Made by a program: the position numbers and the translations under genes
The notes under the pieces: model-generated
The model's database searches: none
What the model was told of the DNA's origin: nothing
Seen by the model: only the letters and a program-made list of their open reading frames with translations
NCBI RefSeq assembly: GCF_019633745.1
Contig: NZ_CP037968.1
Location: forward strand, 496,001-560,000
DNA: 64,000 nucleotides
Direction: 5' to 3'
Source: Methanofollis formosanus
GTDB lineage: Archaea; Halobacteriota; Methanomicrobia; Methanomicrobiales; Methanofollaceae
Shown: positions 45,492-53,957 of the stretch, piece after piece
Layout of the letters: every line of letters starts with the position of its first letter
Numbering within the stretch: position 1 is the stretch's first letter

Positions 45492-46709
45492 TCAAACCCT
45501 TTGTGCCGGTGCATGCCGCCGGGCACACCCGCACCGCACCGCCGCCTCCTGCACCCCGGCGGCGACGGCACCCGCGACCCGGCGGTCGAGGACATCAGGG
45601 AGGATATGGTCTGGCCGCGGCTCATCGACGGTGGCGGCGAGGGCGGCGGCGGCCGCCAGTTTCATCTCGTCGGTGATCCTGGACGCGGCGGCGTCGAGGG
45701 CGCCCCTGAAGATCCCCGGGAAGGCAAGGACGTTGTTGACCTGGTTGGGGAAGTCGCTCCGGCCGGTCCCGACGATCGCCGCCCCCGCGGCCGCCGCCTC
45801 GCCGGGCATGATCTCGGGGACCGGGTTGGCCATGGCAAGGACGATCGGATCGTCGTTCATCGACCTGACCATCTCTGTGGTCACGATCCCCGGCGCCGAG
45901 ACCCCGATGAAGACGTCGGCGCCGACCAGCGCATCGGCGAGGGTGCCGTCCAGGTTCCAGCGGTTGGTCTCATGGGCGAGGATGTATTTGTGCGGAAGGG
46001 AGAGGAGGTCGGATCGCCCGCGGTAGAGCGTCCCCCTGCTGTCGCAGACGATGATCTCTCCGACCGGCGTGCAGAGCATCCGGTCCATCCCCAGGCAGGT
46101 GAGGAGACGGGTGATGCCATACCCGGCCGCCCCGGCCCCGCTGACCACGATTTTCAGGTCGGCAAACTCCTTACCGATGAGTTGGCAGGCATTGACGAGG
46201 GCCGCCAGAACCACCACCCCGGTTCCGTGCTGGTCGTCATGCATCACCGGGATCCCGAGGTCCTGGAGTTCTTCTTCGATCGCAAAACATCGCGGCGCCG
46301 CGATGTCTTCCAGGTTGATCCCGCCAAAGACCGGAGCGATGTTTCGGATCTGCCCGACAAGATCCTGGTCTTTGTCGGCGAAACAGATAGGAAAAGCGTC
46401 GATCCCGGCGAACTCCCTGAAGAGGAGGGCCTTCCCCTCCATCACCGGGATGGCCCCATAGCCCCCGATGTCCCCGAGCCCGAGGACCGCCGACCCGTCG
46501 GAGACGATCGCCACGGTGTTGGCCTTGAGGGTGTAGCGGTAAGCGAGGTCGGGTGCTGCGGCGATCTGGCGGCACACCTCGGCGACGCCCGGCGTGTAGG
46601 TGAGGGCCAGGTCGTGGACCGTCCTGACCGGCACCTTCCCCCTGACACCGATCTTTCCTTGGTGCCGTTCATGGAGGTCCAGCGATTCGGCGTAGATATC
46701 CCGCCCCAT
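45492..46709 (-). CDS. Malic enzyme (NAD(P)-dependent, decarboxylating)
   Basis: This 405-residue protein matches short malic enzymes: LTYTPGVAEVC, LKANTVAIVSDGSAVLGLG, the metal-site VMHDDQHGTGVVVLAAL, and the nucleotide-binding VVSGAGAAGYGITRLL. It makes pyruvate and CO2 from malate, or may run in reverse. It lacks the phosphotransacetylase-like C-terminal domain of MaeB. The ATG at 46709 is the first that leads into the conserved start; the frame upstream continues into lysE. It lies 40 bases after lysE and is second in the C4 cluster. Confidence 0.92.
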   Translation of the reverse strand: MGRDIYAESLDLHERHQGKIGVRGKVPVRTVHDLALTYTPGVAEVCRQIAAAPDLAYRYTLKANTVAIVSDGSAVLGLGDIGGYGAIPVMEGKALLFREFAGIDAFPICFADKDQDLVGQIRNIAPVFGGINLEDIAAPRCFAIEEELQDLGIPVMHDDQHGTGVVVLAALVNACQLIGKEFADLKIVVSGAGAAGYGITRLLTCLGMDRMLCTPVGEIIVCDSRGTLYRGRSDLLSLPHKYILAHETNRWNLDGTLADALVGADVFIGVSAPGIVTTEMVRSMNDDPIVLAMANPVPEIMPGEAAAAGAAIVGTGRSDFPNQVNNVLAFPGIFRGALDAAASRITDEMKLAAAAALAATVDEPRPDHILPDVLDRRVAGAVAAGVQEAAVRCGCARRHAPAQRV

Positions 46710-46749
46710 AGGTGCGCCATGGTGTCCGCCGTCCTCATAAAGATTGGCG

Positions 46750-47391
46750 TCACTCCTGCCCGGCCGCCAGCACGCCGAGTCCGAGCACGATGAGGAGGGC
46801 ACCCATCGTCCGATCGAACCAGTGGCCCATCCTGAGAAAACGGGTGCGGACCGCGGTGTGGCTGAAGAGGGACGAGACGAGCGTAAACCAGAGGGCGGTC
46901 GCCACGCCCATGTACACCCCGTACCCGGCCTGGAGGAGGGCCGGCGTGCCGGGTGTGATCACGACCGTGAAGAGGGAGAGGATAAAGAGGGCGGCCTTGG
47001 GGTTGAAGGCATTGGTCATCAACCCGGTCATGAAGGCCTTCCCCGCGCCCGGAACCCGGACAGCCTCGATCCCCCCGTCGCCGTCCTCCCGGTACGGTGG
47101 GGTCTGCAGGGCCTTGATGCCGAGGATGATGAGGCAGGCCGCGGCCAGGACTTTCATCACCGTGAAGGCGACGAGGGAATGGGCGATGAAGACCCCGATA
47201 CCGAGGAGGGCATAGGTCACGTGGATGAGAAGCCCGCAGGCGATCCCGAGGCTGGTGACAAGGGCGGTTCGCCGTCCGTAACTGACGCTCTGCTTCACGA
47301 CCATCGCAAAGTCAGGCCCCGGCGCGGCGACGGCCAGGAGGTGGATGACGGCGATGGTGACAAACTGGGTGAGATAGAGGGAGCCGGCCAT
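46750..47391 (-). CDS. LysE/RhtB-family amino-acid exporter
   Basis: This 213-residue membrane protein has about six hydrophobic segments and the family mark PGPDFAMVVKQSVSYGRRTAL near residue 25, followed by LGIACGLLIHVTYALLG. A second mark is FMTGLMTNAFNPKAALF. It probably expels an amino acid or related compound by proton exchange. Its position directly before the malic-enzyme gene, in the same operon as an aspartase-like lyase, makes an amino-acid or C4 link plausible but unproven. Confidence 0.9.
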   Translation of the reverse strand: MAGSLYLTQFVTIAVIHLLAVAAPGPDFAMVVKQSVSYGRRTALVTSLGIACGLLIHVTYALLGIGVFIAHSLVAFTVMKVLAAACLIILGIKALQTPPYREDGDGGIEAVRVPGAGKAFMTGLMTNAFNPKAALFILSLFTVVITPGTPALLQAGYGVYMGVATALWFTLVSSLFSHTAVRTRFLRMGHWFDRTMGALLIVLGLGVLAAGQE

Positions 47392-47444
47392 GATCTGTGG
47401 TAGAGTGTTGGCGAGCAGGAGAAAAAAAAGCGATCAGCCGGGAT

Positions 47445-48143
47445 TCACCTCGCCGCCTCCACCGCGAGGAGTGCCTCGACCCATCGCCGCGCCGCGCAGG
47501 GGTCGTCGGTGGCGAAACCGTCCGCGCCCATGGCCGCCGCCCGCCGCACCTCGCCCTCGGTGTTCAGCACCCAGGGGACGACGCGGAGATAGTGGGCATG
47601 GGCCTGCTCGACGAGGTCGCGGCTGAGGCGGTCGGCGCGCGGGAGAAGAATACCGGCCCCGACCGAGAGGGCGAGGCCGATGGGATCCTCGACGAGCCGC
47701 GAGAAGATGAGCCCGGTCTTCACCTGCGGGAGGACTTCCCTGACCACTTCGAGGCTGGAGGCATGGAAAGAGACGATGAGAACCCGGTCGGTCCCATGTT
47801 CCTTGACCGCCTCGCAGACCGCCGCCTCGGTCCCGACCTCTTTGATCTCCACCACGAGCCCGCACCGCCCCAGCACGAGGTCGAGCACCTCCTCGAAGGT
47901 CGGCACCTGCTCGCCCCCGCCGGCGTCGAGGCGCCGCACCTCGCGGAGGGTGAGGGCCCCGACTGCGCCGTGCCCGTCGGTCGTGCGGTCGACGGTGGGG
48001 TCGTGGACCGTCACCAGGGCGCCGTCTTCGGTCTGGCGGACGTCGACCTCGACATAGTCGGCGCATGCCATCCCCTTCCTGAGCGCCGCGAGGGTGTTCT
48101 CTGGGGCGACGGCCCGCGCCCCCCGGTGGCCGATGATGAACAT
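47445..48143 (-). CDS. Glycerophosphodiester phosphodiesterase
   Basis: This 232-residue enzyme splits glycerophosphodiesters to glycerol-3-phosphate (or -1-phosphate) and an alcohol. The catalytic pair and metal residues are in IIGHRGARAVAPENTLAA, VEVDVRQTEDGALVTVHDP and VVEIKEVG; the TDDP near the end completes the barrel. The start at 48143 (MFIIGHRGA) is the usual one; the frame extends 20 residues upstream. It heads the minus-strand run toward lysE (gap 53 bases). Confidence 0.9.
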   Translation of the reverse strand: MFIIGHRGARAVAPENTLAALRKGMACADYVEVDVRQTEDGALVTVHDPTVDRTTDGHGAVGALTLREVRRLDAGGGEQVPTFEEVLDLVLGRCGLVVEIKEVGTEAAVCEAVKEHGTDRVLIVSFHASSLEVVREVLPQVKTGLIFSRLVEDPIGLALSVGAGILLPRADRLSRDLVEQAHAHYLRVVPWVLNTEGEVRRAAAMGADGFATDDPCAARRWVEALLAVEAAR

Positions 48144-48240
48144 GCCGGGAGGCAGGTGCCGCGAGGATATAGAGGTGACGGCCGGGGGAGGAGGACGGTC
48201 CATGACAGATCAGGGGCGTACCTGACAGGAATATTTTCCA

Positions 48241-48715
48241 TTTCGGTCCTGTAGAATTTTGCATGAGGTGAGAGCACGCCTCATGAAATATTACCATGAA
48301 AATGATCCTGACGATTATCTCTCCGGGTTTGCATAAGAGTTTAAACCGGCCATATCTCGTTGAAGATGATATGCAGATGACAGAGACCCCTTCAGCATGA
48401 TCGGCGTTCTGCCTTCCCACCCCTATCGCCATCCCAGGGGTCCGGGGGCAGAGCCCCCGGCCGATGGTGTGGGAAGGCGTGATGATCGGTTGTGCCGCCC
48501 CAGATCGTAGAATCTTTACCGCCGTCTCGCGCCGGGGGTTGCACCCCCGGACCCCCAGGAAAGAGGATAGGTGGGGGCGGCAGGTGAGTGGTGTTCCCCC
48601 CATGGTGTCCTGCTCTGAAGGGGGAGCACAGATCCAAACACCCTGGAGATCAACGAGAATTTTCATCCCGTATGCTTGAACCCGGAGTTCATGCCCGATT
48701 CCACAGAGCCGAACA
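48241..48715. repeat. Composite repeat locus 10, bounded by inverted hairpins
   Basis: A minus-orientation hairpin of the second class (48247-48297, stem GAGGTG/CGCCTC) and a plus-orientation hairpin of the first class (48658-48713, GAACCCGGAGTTC) face outward. Inside are the ATGAAAATGATCCTG module (48296-48400), a GC hairpin (48438-48462), GTGATGATCGGTTGTGCCGCC, a second GC part and the GTGTCCTGCTCTGAAGGGGGAGC module (48605-48630). It lies between gdpD and tRNA-Arg. Confidence 0.75.
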
Positions 48716-48823
48716 GCCCGGATGATTTCTCCAGAGCCCAACAAAGCCCGAAAGACAACAACAGAAAAGTGACGGCAGACCGAGACCAGAGGCTCAAGGG
48801 TCAGAAATACACAAAAATGGAGA

Positions 48824-48895
48824 CGCCCCGGCCGGGACTTGAACCCGGGTCAAAAGCTCCGCAGGCTTCTAGGATATCCACTACCCTACCGGGAC
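48824..48895 (-). tRNA. tRNA-Arg (anticodon GCG)
   Basis: The reverse strand folds as a tRNA: acceptor GTCCCGG pairs with CCGGGGC (one G-U pair) plus discriminator G; anticodon arm GAAGC-CTGCGGA-GCTTT with anticodon GCG; T arm GGTTCAAGTCC. No intron and no encoded CCA. It reads the CGC/CGU arginine codons. Confidence 0.95.
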
Positions 48896-48927
48896 ACTGC
48901 AGACGTGCTCTATAGAATTGAACGTCA

Positions 48928-48940
48928 TTGCATATATTCG
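48928..48940 (-). promoter_or_regulatory. Candidate promoter of tRNA-Arg
   Basis: CGAATATATGCAA on the tRNA strand, about 35-40 bases before the mature 5' end. Confidence 0.5.
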
Positions 48941-48971
48941 TTCCCCTTTCCCGAAAAAAATGGGGGTCTGG

Positions 48972-49601
48972 TCAGACCGATTCTTCAAGCTTCCCGACCC
49001 TGACCGTCAGGTCCACGTCCACATAGGTTCCATGCATCTCCAGCAGATAGTTTCCGGGGCCGAGCACCATCAGTTCTTTCTCTCTGACCGTCGAGTAGAG
49101 GCCGCCGAACCCGTCTTCTTCCACGATGTTCCCGTTCTCGTCCCTGACGGTGATCGTAAGCCTGCTCGTGTCGCTGGGCCGGGTCACGGTCTCCCACGTC
49201 TCTTTCGTCCCATGGGTGACCAGCACCTTTCTGCTCTCGATCTCAGGCGTCACCTCGGCCTCGATGATCATAGGGGGGTGAGGGACGTCGACGTTCCATG
49301 CCTTTGAGAAAGAAGGTTTCTTCAGTTCCTCGTGGAGGACGACCGGATACTCTTGCTGTGGCGGTTGCTCGGGCGCGGGACGCGCGCTCGGCCCGAGCGT
49401 CGGTGTAGTCTCGGTCGGATAGGGGGTCACCTCAATGACATGACTGCTGTCCATCACCGTACCGGCCGTTCCATCGGACTCAGTTGTTCCTCCCCCCTGC
49501 GAGGACGTCCCCGCCTGATCCGAGGGGATCTCCTCGGCACACCCGGCGGCAAACAGGGCCATGCAGATGAGAAGAGGAAGAAGAAGATACGGAGTTTTCA
49601 T
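48972..49601 (-). CDS. Lipoprotein with disordered linker
   Basis: This 209-residue protein opens MKTPYLLLPLLICMALFAAGC, with the lipobox Cys at 21. A Ser/Thr/Gly/Pro/Gln-rich linker follows (about residues 22-85), then a beta-rich C-terminal half with no family I recognise (ITVRDENGNIVEEDGFGG and MVLGPGNYLLEMHGTY suggest a beta sandwich). The ATG at 49601 is chosen because TATATAT at 49625-49631 predicts an RNA start at about 49602, that is, a leaderless message. An in-frame ATG eight codons upstream would lie at the TATA box. Confidence 0.7.
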   Translation of the reverse strand: MKTPYLLLPLLICMALFAAGCAEEIPSDQAGTSSQGGGTTESDGTAGTVMDSSHVIEVTPYPTETTPTLGPSARPAPEQPPQQEYPVVLHEELKKPSFSKAWNVDVPHPPMIIEAEVTPEIESRKVLVTHGTKETWETVTRPSDTSRLTITVRDENGNIVEEDGFGGLYSTVREKELMVLGPGNYLLEMHGTYVDVDLTVRVGKLEESV

Positions 49602-49623
49602 CAGGAAAGAATGTAATCTCTCC

Positions 49624-49634
49624 ATATATATGAG
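49624..49634 (-). promoter_or_regulatory. TATA box of the lipoprotein gene
   Basis: CATATATATGG on the minus strand, centred about 27 bases from the ATG at 49601. Confidence 0.55.
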
Positions 49635-49693
49635 TTTACAGCCGGAGCAGAGGCAAGGCTATATATGAGAGAATGGATCACGCCCGAGAATAT

Positions 49694-50893
49694 TTAATCG
49701 TTTGCATCTTCAGTTGGGGGCCGTGTAGTGCAATATGATGAAATAATCCCATAAAATATCTCTTCGGCACGGATGAGCGAATCGATGGCGACGCGTTCGT
49801 TGACCCCGTGGATCGTCGTCACCTCGCCGGGCCCGTACTCCACCGCCGGGAACCCGGCTTTCCGGAGATGACGGGCGTCGCTTGCCGCCCACTGGAAGAT
49901 CGGGACCGGCGCCTCCCCATACACCCGCCTGATCTCGGCACAGACCCGTTCGGCCACCCGCGCCGACGGCGAGGTACAGGAGGGGTCGGAGACCGCGGTC
50001 ACCTTCATCTCCGCCGATGGGACCAGGGCCGCGATCTCTGAGACGATCTCACCGGCCGTGCACCCCCATGGGATCCGGAGGTCCAGGTCCAGGTCGCAGT
50101 GTTCGGCCACGATATTCGCCTTCTCTCCTCCCCGGATCACGCCGGGGTTGAACATCACCCGGCGGAGCACATGGTCCAGGCCCTGGAGTCCGAAAAGTCC
50201 CTCCAGCACGGCGGAGGAGCGAGCGATCACCCGCTCCATCTCCGCACTCACCGGATAATCGCGTTCATGGAGGGCCTTGAGATACTCGATGACCTCGTGC
50301 GCCTCCATCACCGCGCTCCTCCCGACGGCCGGATACAACGAACTGTGACCGGGTTCCCCGGCAAAAGAGAGCGAGATCCGCGCAAGCCCTTTCTGTCCGA
50401 TGCACGGCGAGAGGGGAGGAGTCGGTTCTGCGATGAGGGTGTCGCACGGCCTGAGCACCCCCTTGGCCAGGAGATACTCCATCCCATAACACCCGCCGGT
50501 CTCCTCGTCGCAGACAAAGACTACCTCGACCGGCGGTTCCTCGCCCTCGTCGACGGCCCGCCTGAGCGCGGTGAGCAGAGCGGCGCACCCGCCCTTCATA
50601 TCGCTGCTCCCCCGCCCCCAGATGTACCCGTCCTCCTCCACGCCGCTGAAAGGAGGATGGCGCCAGCCGTCGGCGATGGCCGGGACGACATCGAGATGGC
50701 CGCAGAGGAGCAGCTGTGGGTTATGATGCCGGGCGATCAGGTTGCACCGCCGCCCGTCCCTGGAGACGACCGTGCTCTCGATCCCGATCTCCGCAAGAAA
50801 CGAATGGATGTACTCGGCGACCTCCCGTGTCTCCCCGGGTGGGTTCTCGCTCCTGAGTCGCACCAGGTCCCTGCAGAGATCGCCGACATCCAT
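49694..50893 (-). CDS. M20-family metallopeptidase / deacylase (ArgE/DapE-like)
   Basis: This 399-residue zinc hydrolase has the M20 landmarks LLLCGHLDVVPA (metal His and Asp), WGRGSSDMKGGCAALL, and CDEETGG with the catalytic and metal acids. It resembles acetylornithine deacetylase and succinyl-diaminopimelate desuccinylase. The substrate is not determined. The window encodes dapA and dapB, but methanogens commonly use an aminotransferase route to diaminopimelate, so DapE is not assumed. It follows the unknown gene at 50911-51426 by 17 bases on the same strand. Confidence 0.85.
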   Translation of the reverse strand: MDVGDLCRDLVRLRSENPPGETREVAEYIHSFLAEIGIESTVVSRDGRRCNLIARHHNPQLLLCGHLDVVPAIADGWRHPPFSGVEEDGYIWGRGSSDMKGGCAALLTALRRAVDEGEEPPVEVVFVCDEETGGCYGMEYLLAKGVLRPCDTLIAEPTPPLSPCIGQKGLARISLSFAGEPGHSSLYPAVGRSAVMEAHEVIEYLKALHERDYPVSAEMERVIARSSAVLEGLFGLQGLDHVLRRVMFNPGVIRGGEKANIVAEHCDLDLDLRIPWGCTAGEIVSEIAALVPSAEMKVTAVSDPSCTSPSARVAERVCAEIRRVYGEAPVPIFQWAASDARHLRKAGFPAVEYGPGEVTTIHGVNERVAIDSLIRAEEIFYGIISSYCTTRPPTEDAND

Positions 50894-50910
50894 GATCTTT
50901 CTCTTCCTCT

Positions 50911-51426
50911 TCAGGCGCTTACGCTCGATTTGTACTCTTCAAAGAGTTTCCCGAGCGAACCTTCCGTATAGATACTGTTGAAGAATTCACGGGAGAAGAA
51001 CTCGTCGACTGCATCGGCGAAGAACGACGCCGGAATGGGGCGCTTGCTCTCAGGGTCCAGAACGATCCTGAAACTCCGGTAACTTGCCGGGTTATCATTA
51101 TCATAGACCCCGCGCCAGACCATCGGGAGCTTCTTGAACCGCTCCGGGTGGTTTGCCTTGAGCCAGTTGACGAAGCCCGGGAAAAGCGGGTGGTCGTCCT
51201 TCTTCGCCTCGTCGAGCCGCCAGCGCATGTACTCCTGGTACATGATATTCTTGGGCGCCTGGTAGTTGATGGCATAGGTGCTCAGGGTATGCTCGATGTG
51301 CGCCAGTGCGTCGAAGAAATAAAACGAAAGCGTCGGGTGGAAGTCGCTCGGGTCCTCAAGGATGAGAGACTTTCCATAATACCTCACCAGAACTCTGAAA
51401 TATTCGTCCTCGAAGAGTTCGTTCAT
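50911..51426 (-). CDS. Hypothetical protein, 171 residues
   Basis: This soluble protein is rich in aromatic residues (FEDEYFRVLVRYYG, FHPTLSFYFFDALAHIEH, YQEYMRWRLDEAKKDD) and is probably mostly helical. I do not recognise a family. A TATA-like ATATACC at 51451-51457 predicts an RNA start near the ATG at 51426, so it may be leaderless. It appears to be the first gene of a two-gene unit with the M20 peptidase. Confidence 0.65.
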   Translation of the reverse strand: MNELFEDEYFRVLVRYYGKSLILEDPSDFHPTLSFYFFDALAHIEHTLSTYAINYQAPKNIMYQEYMRWRLDEAKKDDHPLFPGFVNWLKANHPERFKKLPMVWRGVYDNDNPASYRSFRIVLDPESKRPIPASFFADAVDEFFSREFFNSIYTEGSLGKLFEEYKSSVSA

Positions 51427-51449
51427 ACACTCTGTTTACTCAGTCATGC

Positions 51450-51458
51450 TATATACCA
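51450..51458 (-). promoter_or_regulatory. TATA box of the 171-residue protein gene
   Basis: GGTATATAG on the minus strand, centred about 28 bases before the ATG at 51426. Confidence 0.5.
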
Positions 51459-51499
51459 TTGCATACTGGCAGGAACCGGGAATAGAAGCAGAAAATGTG

Positions 51500-51625
51500 T
51501 GGAGAGGGGCGGCCCCGGTGGGAGAGTGTAGAACGGCTTGACGATCAGGCGTGCCGCCCCATTGCAGATTCTTCACCGCAGTCTCGCGCCGGGGGGCCAT
51601 GCCCGACTCAACAGAAAAAAAGGTG
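51500..51625 (+). repeat. Composite repeat fragment
   Basis: GACGATCAGGCGTGCCGCCCC, TCTCGCGCCGGGGGGCCATG and CATGCCCGACTCAACAGA are parts of the GC module and of a diverged terminal right arm, in a short space between the unknown gene and moaA. The left arm is missing. Confidence 0.5.
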
Positions 51626-51647
51626 GGCACGAGATCAGGGCCTGCCC

Positions 51648-52526
51648 TCACCTGAAGAACGGTTCCCTGATCTGCACGGCCTTCACAAAGAGGTTCTCGA
51701 GTTCCTCCCCGTGCTTGCCCCTGATATCGATATGGTTGTCGGTCCGCAGCAGACAGGGCTTGAGGTACCCGTCCGAGGTGACCCGCAGGCGGTTGCAGAA
51801 GGCGCAGAATTCGGTGTTGTGGAGAGGTCTGACCACCTCGATCTCCGCCCCATCCATACAGTATTTCTTGCGGTGGTGCATCCGCCTGGTGACGATCTCC
51901 TTTGAGTTCTCCGCGATCTCCCGCTCCAGACGGTCCACGTCCCCATGGAGGGTGCACTCGTTGAACTCCATCAACTCGATCACCTGGAGGATGAGGTTGT
52001 CGTTACCCCTGACAAAGGCAAAAAAGTCGTCGACTTCGTCCTCGTTTACGTCCTTGAGAAGGACCATATTCAACTTCACCGGCGTCAACCCGGCGTCCAC
52101 CGCGGCCCTGATGCCCCTGACCACCCGGTCGAGGAGATTTTTTTTGGTGATCTCCCGGTAGCGCTCGGGCCTGAGGGTATCGAGGCTCACGTTCACCCGC
52201 GAGAGTCCGGCCGCCTTGAGGTCATGGGCAAGCCCCTCGAGGAGCGTGCCGTTGGTGGTGAGCGACGCCTCGATCCCGTCAGGAACCGCCCTGACAATAT
52301 CGAGAATGTCCTTTCTGACCAGGGGCTCCCCGCCGGTGAACTTCACGCTCCTGATCCCGAACTTCGCCCCGACCTCCAGGATCTCCCGGATCTCCTCGAG
52401 CGAGAGTTCCTCGCGCGGCTGCACCTCGCCCTCGGCATGGCAGTAGAAACAGTCGAGATTGCACCGGGGAGTGATGCTGAGACGGAGGTTGGTCACCTTC
52501 CGGCCGAAGGTATCCTCAAGCACCAT
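51648..52526 (-). CDS. moaA: GTP 3',8-cyclase (molybdopterin synthesis, radical SAM)
   Basis: This 292-residue radical SAM protein turns GTP into the first precursor of the molybdenum/tungsten cofactor. The SAM-cluster motif is CNLDCFYC (near residue 22), the MoaA segment KFTGGEPLVRKD follows, and the second cluster is in EFCAFCNRLRV with a later Cys in KPCLLR. This cofactor supports formylmethanofuran dehydrogenase in methanogens. The ATG at 52526 is preferred because AGGAGGAG lies seven bases before it; a GTG six bases earlier is the alternative. It overlaps the end of rlmE. Confidence 0.93.
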   Translation of the reverse strand: MVLEDTFGRKVTNLRLSITPRCNLDCFYCHAEGEVQPREELSLEEIREILEVGAKFGIRSVKFTGGEPLVRKDILDIVRAVPDGIEASLTTNGTLLEGLAHDLKAAGLSRVNVSLDTLRPERYREITKKNLLDRVVRGIRAAVDAGLTPVKLNMVLLKDVNEDEVDDFFAFVRGNDNLILQVIELMEFNECTLHGDVDRLEREIAENSKEIVTRRMHHRKKYCMDGAEIEVVRPLHNTEFCAFCNRLRVTSDGYLKPCLLRTDNHIDIRGKHGEELENLFVKAVQIREPFFR

Positions 52527-53115
52527 CGCCACTCCTCCTGAAGTTCTTGGCGATAACGTATACTTCTCTGCTCCCCCGTCTCGAGGCCTGCGGGCGGTAC
52601 GTGCGCACCGAGCGGAAGTGCTTCTTCACCTCGGCATAGAACTCAGGGAAGTCCTCGCCCTGGAAGGACTTGCAGACAAAGTTCCCACCCTCCTTGAGGA
52701 GCGTGACCGCAAACATAAGGGCGTCCTCTCCCAGACCGATGGCCCGCGCCTGGTCGTAACTCGACGCTCCCGAGAGTTTGGGGGAGGCGTCGCAGGTCAC
52801 CACCGAGACCGTGCCTTCGGCAAGCCCCCGGATCTCTTCCTGGACTTCAGGCGTGGTGAAGTCGCCGACCAACGTTGAAACACCCTCCATCGGTGCGATC
52901 GGGTTGAGGTCGACGCCGATGATCCTGCCGTGCGTGAGTGTCTGGAGCACCTGCAGCCAGCTTCCCGGCGCGGCGCCGAGATCGACGACATTGTCGTCCT
53001 CTCTGATCACCGTAAAACGCCTCTGGATCTCGGTCAATTTGTACGCGGCCCGTGCCCTGAAGCCCTCTTTCATCGCTTTTTTATAATATCTGTCCCGTGT
53101 CCACTGTGATGTCAT
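52516..53115 (-). CDS. rlmE: 23S rRNA 2'-O-methyltransferase (FtsJ/RlmE)
   Basis: This 199-residue SAM methyltransferase modifies a uridine in the 23S rRNA A loop. The K-D-K-E catalytic residues fit: a lysine in RAAYKLTEIQ, Asp in TCDASPKLSG, lysine in FVCKSFQGED and Glu in SREVYVIAK. The SAM site is VVDLGAAPGSWLQVL. It is of family length. It runs divergently from PCNA. Confidence 0.94.
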   Translation of the reverse strand: MTSQWTRDRYYKKAMKEGFRARAAYKLTEIQRRFTVIREDDNVVDLGAAPGSWLQVLQTLTHGRIIGVDLNPIAPMEGVSTLVGDFTTPEVQEEIRGLAEGTVSVVTCDASPKLSGASSYDQARAIGLGEDALMFAVTLLKEGGNFVCKSFQGEDFPEFYAEVKKHFRSVRTYRPQASRRGSREVYVIAKNFRRSGDGA

Positions 53116-53179
53116 TCCCTTATCTCCGCTATATTTCAGAGCCCTGTTGCGGTACCGGATAGAATAAAAAATATCATGC

Positions 53180-53195
53180 TATAATGTATAAAGAG
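53180..53195 (+). promoter_or_regulatory. Candidate PCNA promoter
   Basis: The stretch TATAATGTATAAAGAG is centred about 26 bases before the ATG at 53214, consistent with a leaderless transcript. A second element, CTTATAAGG, lies closer. Confidence 0.5.
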
Positions 53196-53213
53196 TCTTA
53201 TAAGGGGTTTGTA

Positions 53214-53957
53214 ATGTTAAAAGCAACGATTGATGCAGAAACCTTCAGGGAGTCGATCGACGCGGTGGCCGCGCTCGTGACCGAATGCCGACTTCACGTC
53301 GACGAAACCGGGATCAGGACGTGCGCGGTCGACACCGCCAACGTCGCCATGGTCTCCCTCGAACTGGGCAAGGACGCCTTCGAAACCTACGAAGCCGCCC
53401 CCGAAGAGCTCGGGATCGATATCGCGAAGATGAAGAGCATCCTCGGCATGATGTCGAAGGGCGACCTCCTCTCCCTCAACCTCGCCGAAGGCAGCCACAA
53501 ACTCGAACTCTCCTTCGGGAGTTACCAGTACTCGGTCACCCTCCTCGACGTCAACACCATCAGGAAGGACCCGAGTCCCCCCGCGATCGAGCTCCCCGGC
53601 AAGGTCGATCTCCAGGGTAGCGCCCTCTCCTCGGCAATCAAGGCCGCCGACGTCATCTCAGACAAGATCGCACTCGGGATCGATGAGAAGACCGAGACCT
53701 TCTTTATGATGGCCGAAGGCGACACCGATCACATCAGGCTCGAACTCGGGCGCGACCAGCTCATCGACATCCAGCCGGCAGAGGCGCGCTCGCTCTTCTC
53801 CCTCGACTATCTCAAGGACATGGGCAAGGTCATGGCCCGCGCCGAGAAGGTCAGGGCGGAGATCGGCGTCGACCACCCGGTGCGGTTCCTCTTCGACCTG
53901 GCCGAGGGGAGCGGCCACATCCAGTACCTCCTCGCCCCGCGGATCGAGGCCGAGTAA
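53214..53957 (+). CDS. pcn: DNA polymerase sliding clamp (PCNA)
   Basis: This 247-residue protein forms the trimeric ring that holds replication enzymes on DNA. It has two similar domains; the first includes MLKATIDAETFRESIDAV and VAMVSLELGKDAFETYE, and the linker DVNTIRKDPSPPAIELPG carries the interdomain loop. The C-terminal end, LLAPRIEAE, is typical of PCNA. The ATG at 53214 was chosen over the upstream in-frame ATG at 53184 because the TATA distance suits it. Its TAA stop overlaps the priL start. Confidence 0.96.
   Translation: MLKATIDAETFRESIDAVAALVTECRLHVDETGIRTCAVDTANVAMVSLELGKDAFETYEAAPEELGIDIAKMKSILGMMSKGDLLSLNLAEGSHKLELSFGSYQYSVTLLDVNTIRKDPSPPAIELPGKVDLQGSALSSAIKAADVISDKIALGIDEKTETFFMMAEGDTDHIRLELGRDQLIDIQPAEARSLFSLDYLKDMGKVMARAEKVRAEIGVDHPVRFLFDLAEGSGHIQYLLAPRIEAE

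Noticed and set aside
43843-46026. A 727-codon open frame on the plus strand
   Set aside because: It lies opposite frdA and the malic-enzyme gene and its translation is Arg/Pro/Gly/His-rich with no domain; a by-product of high GC content.
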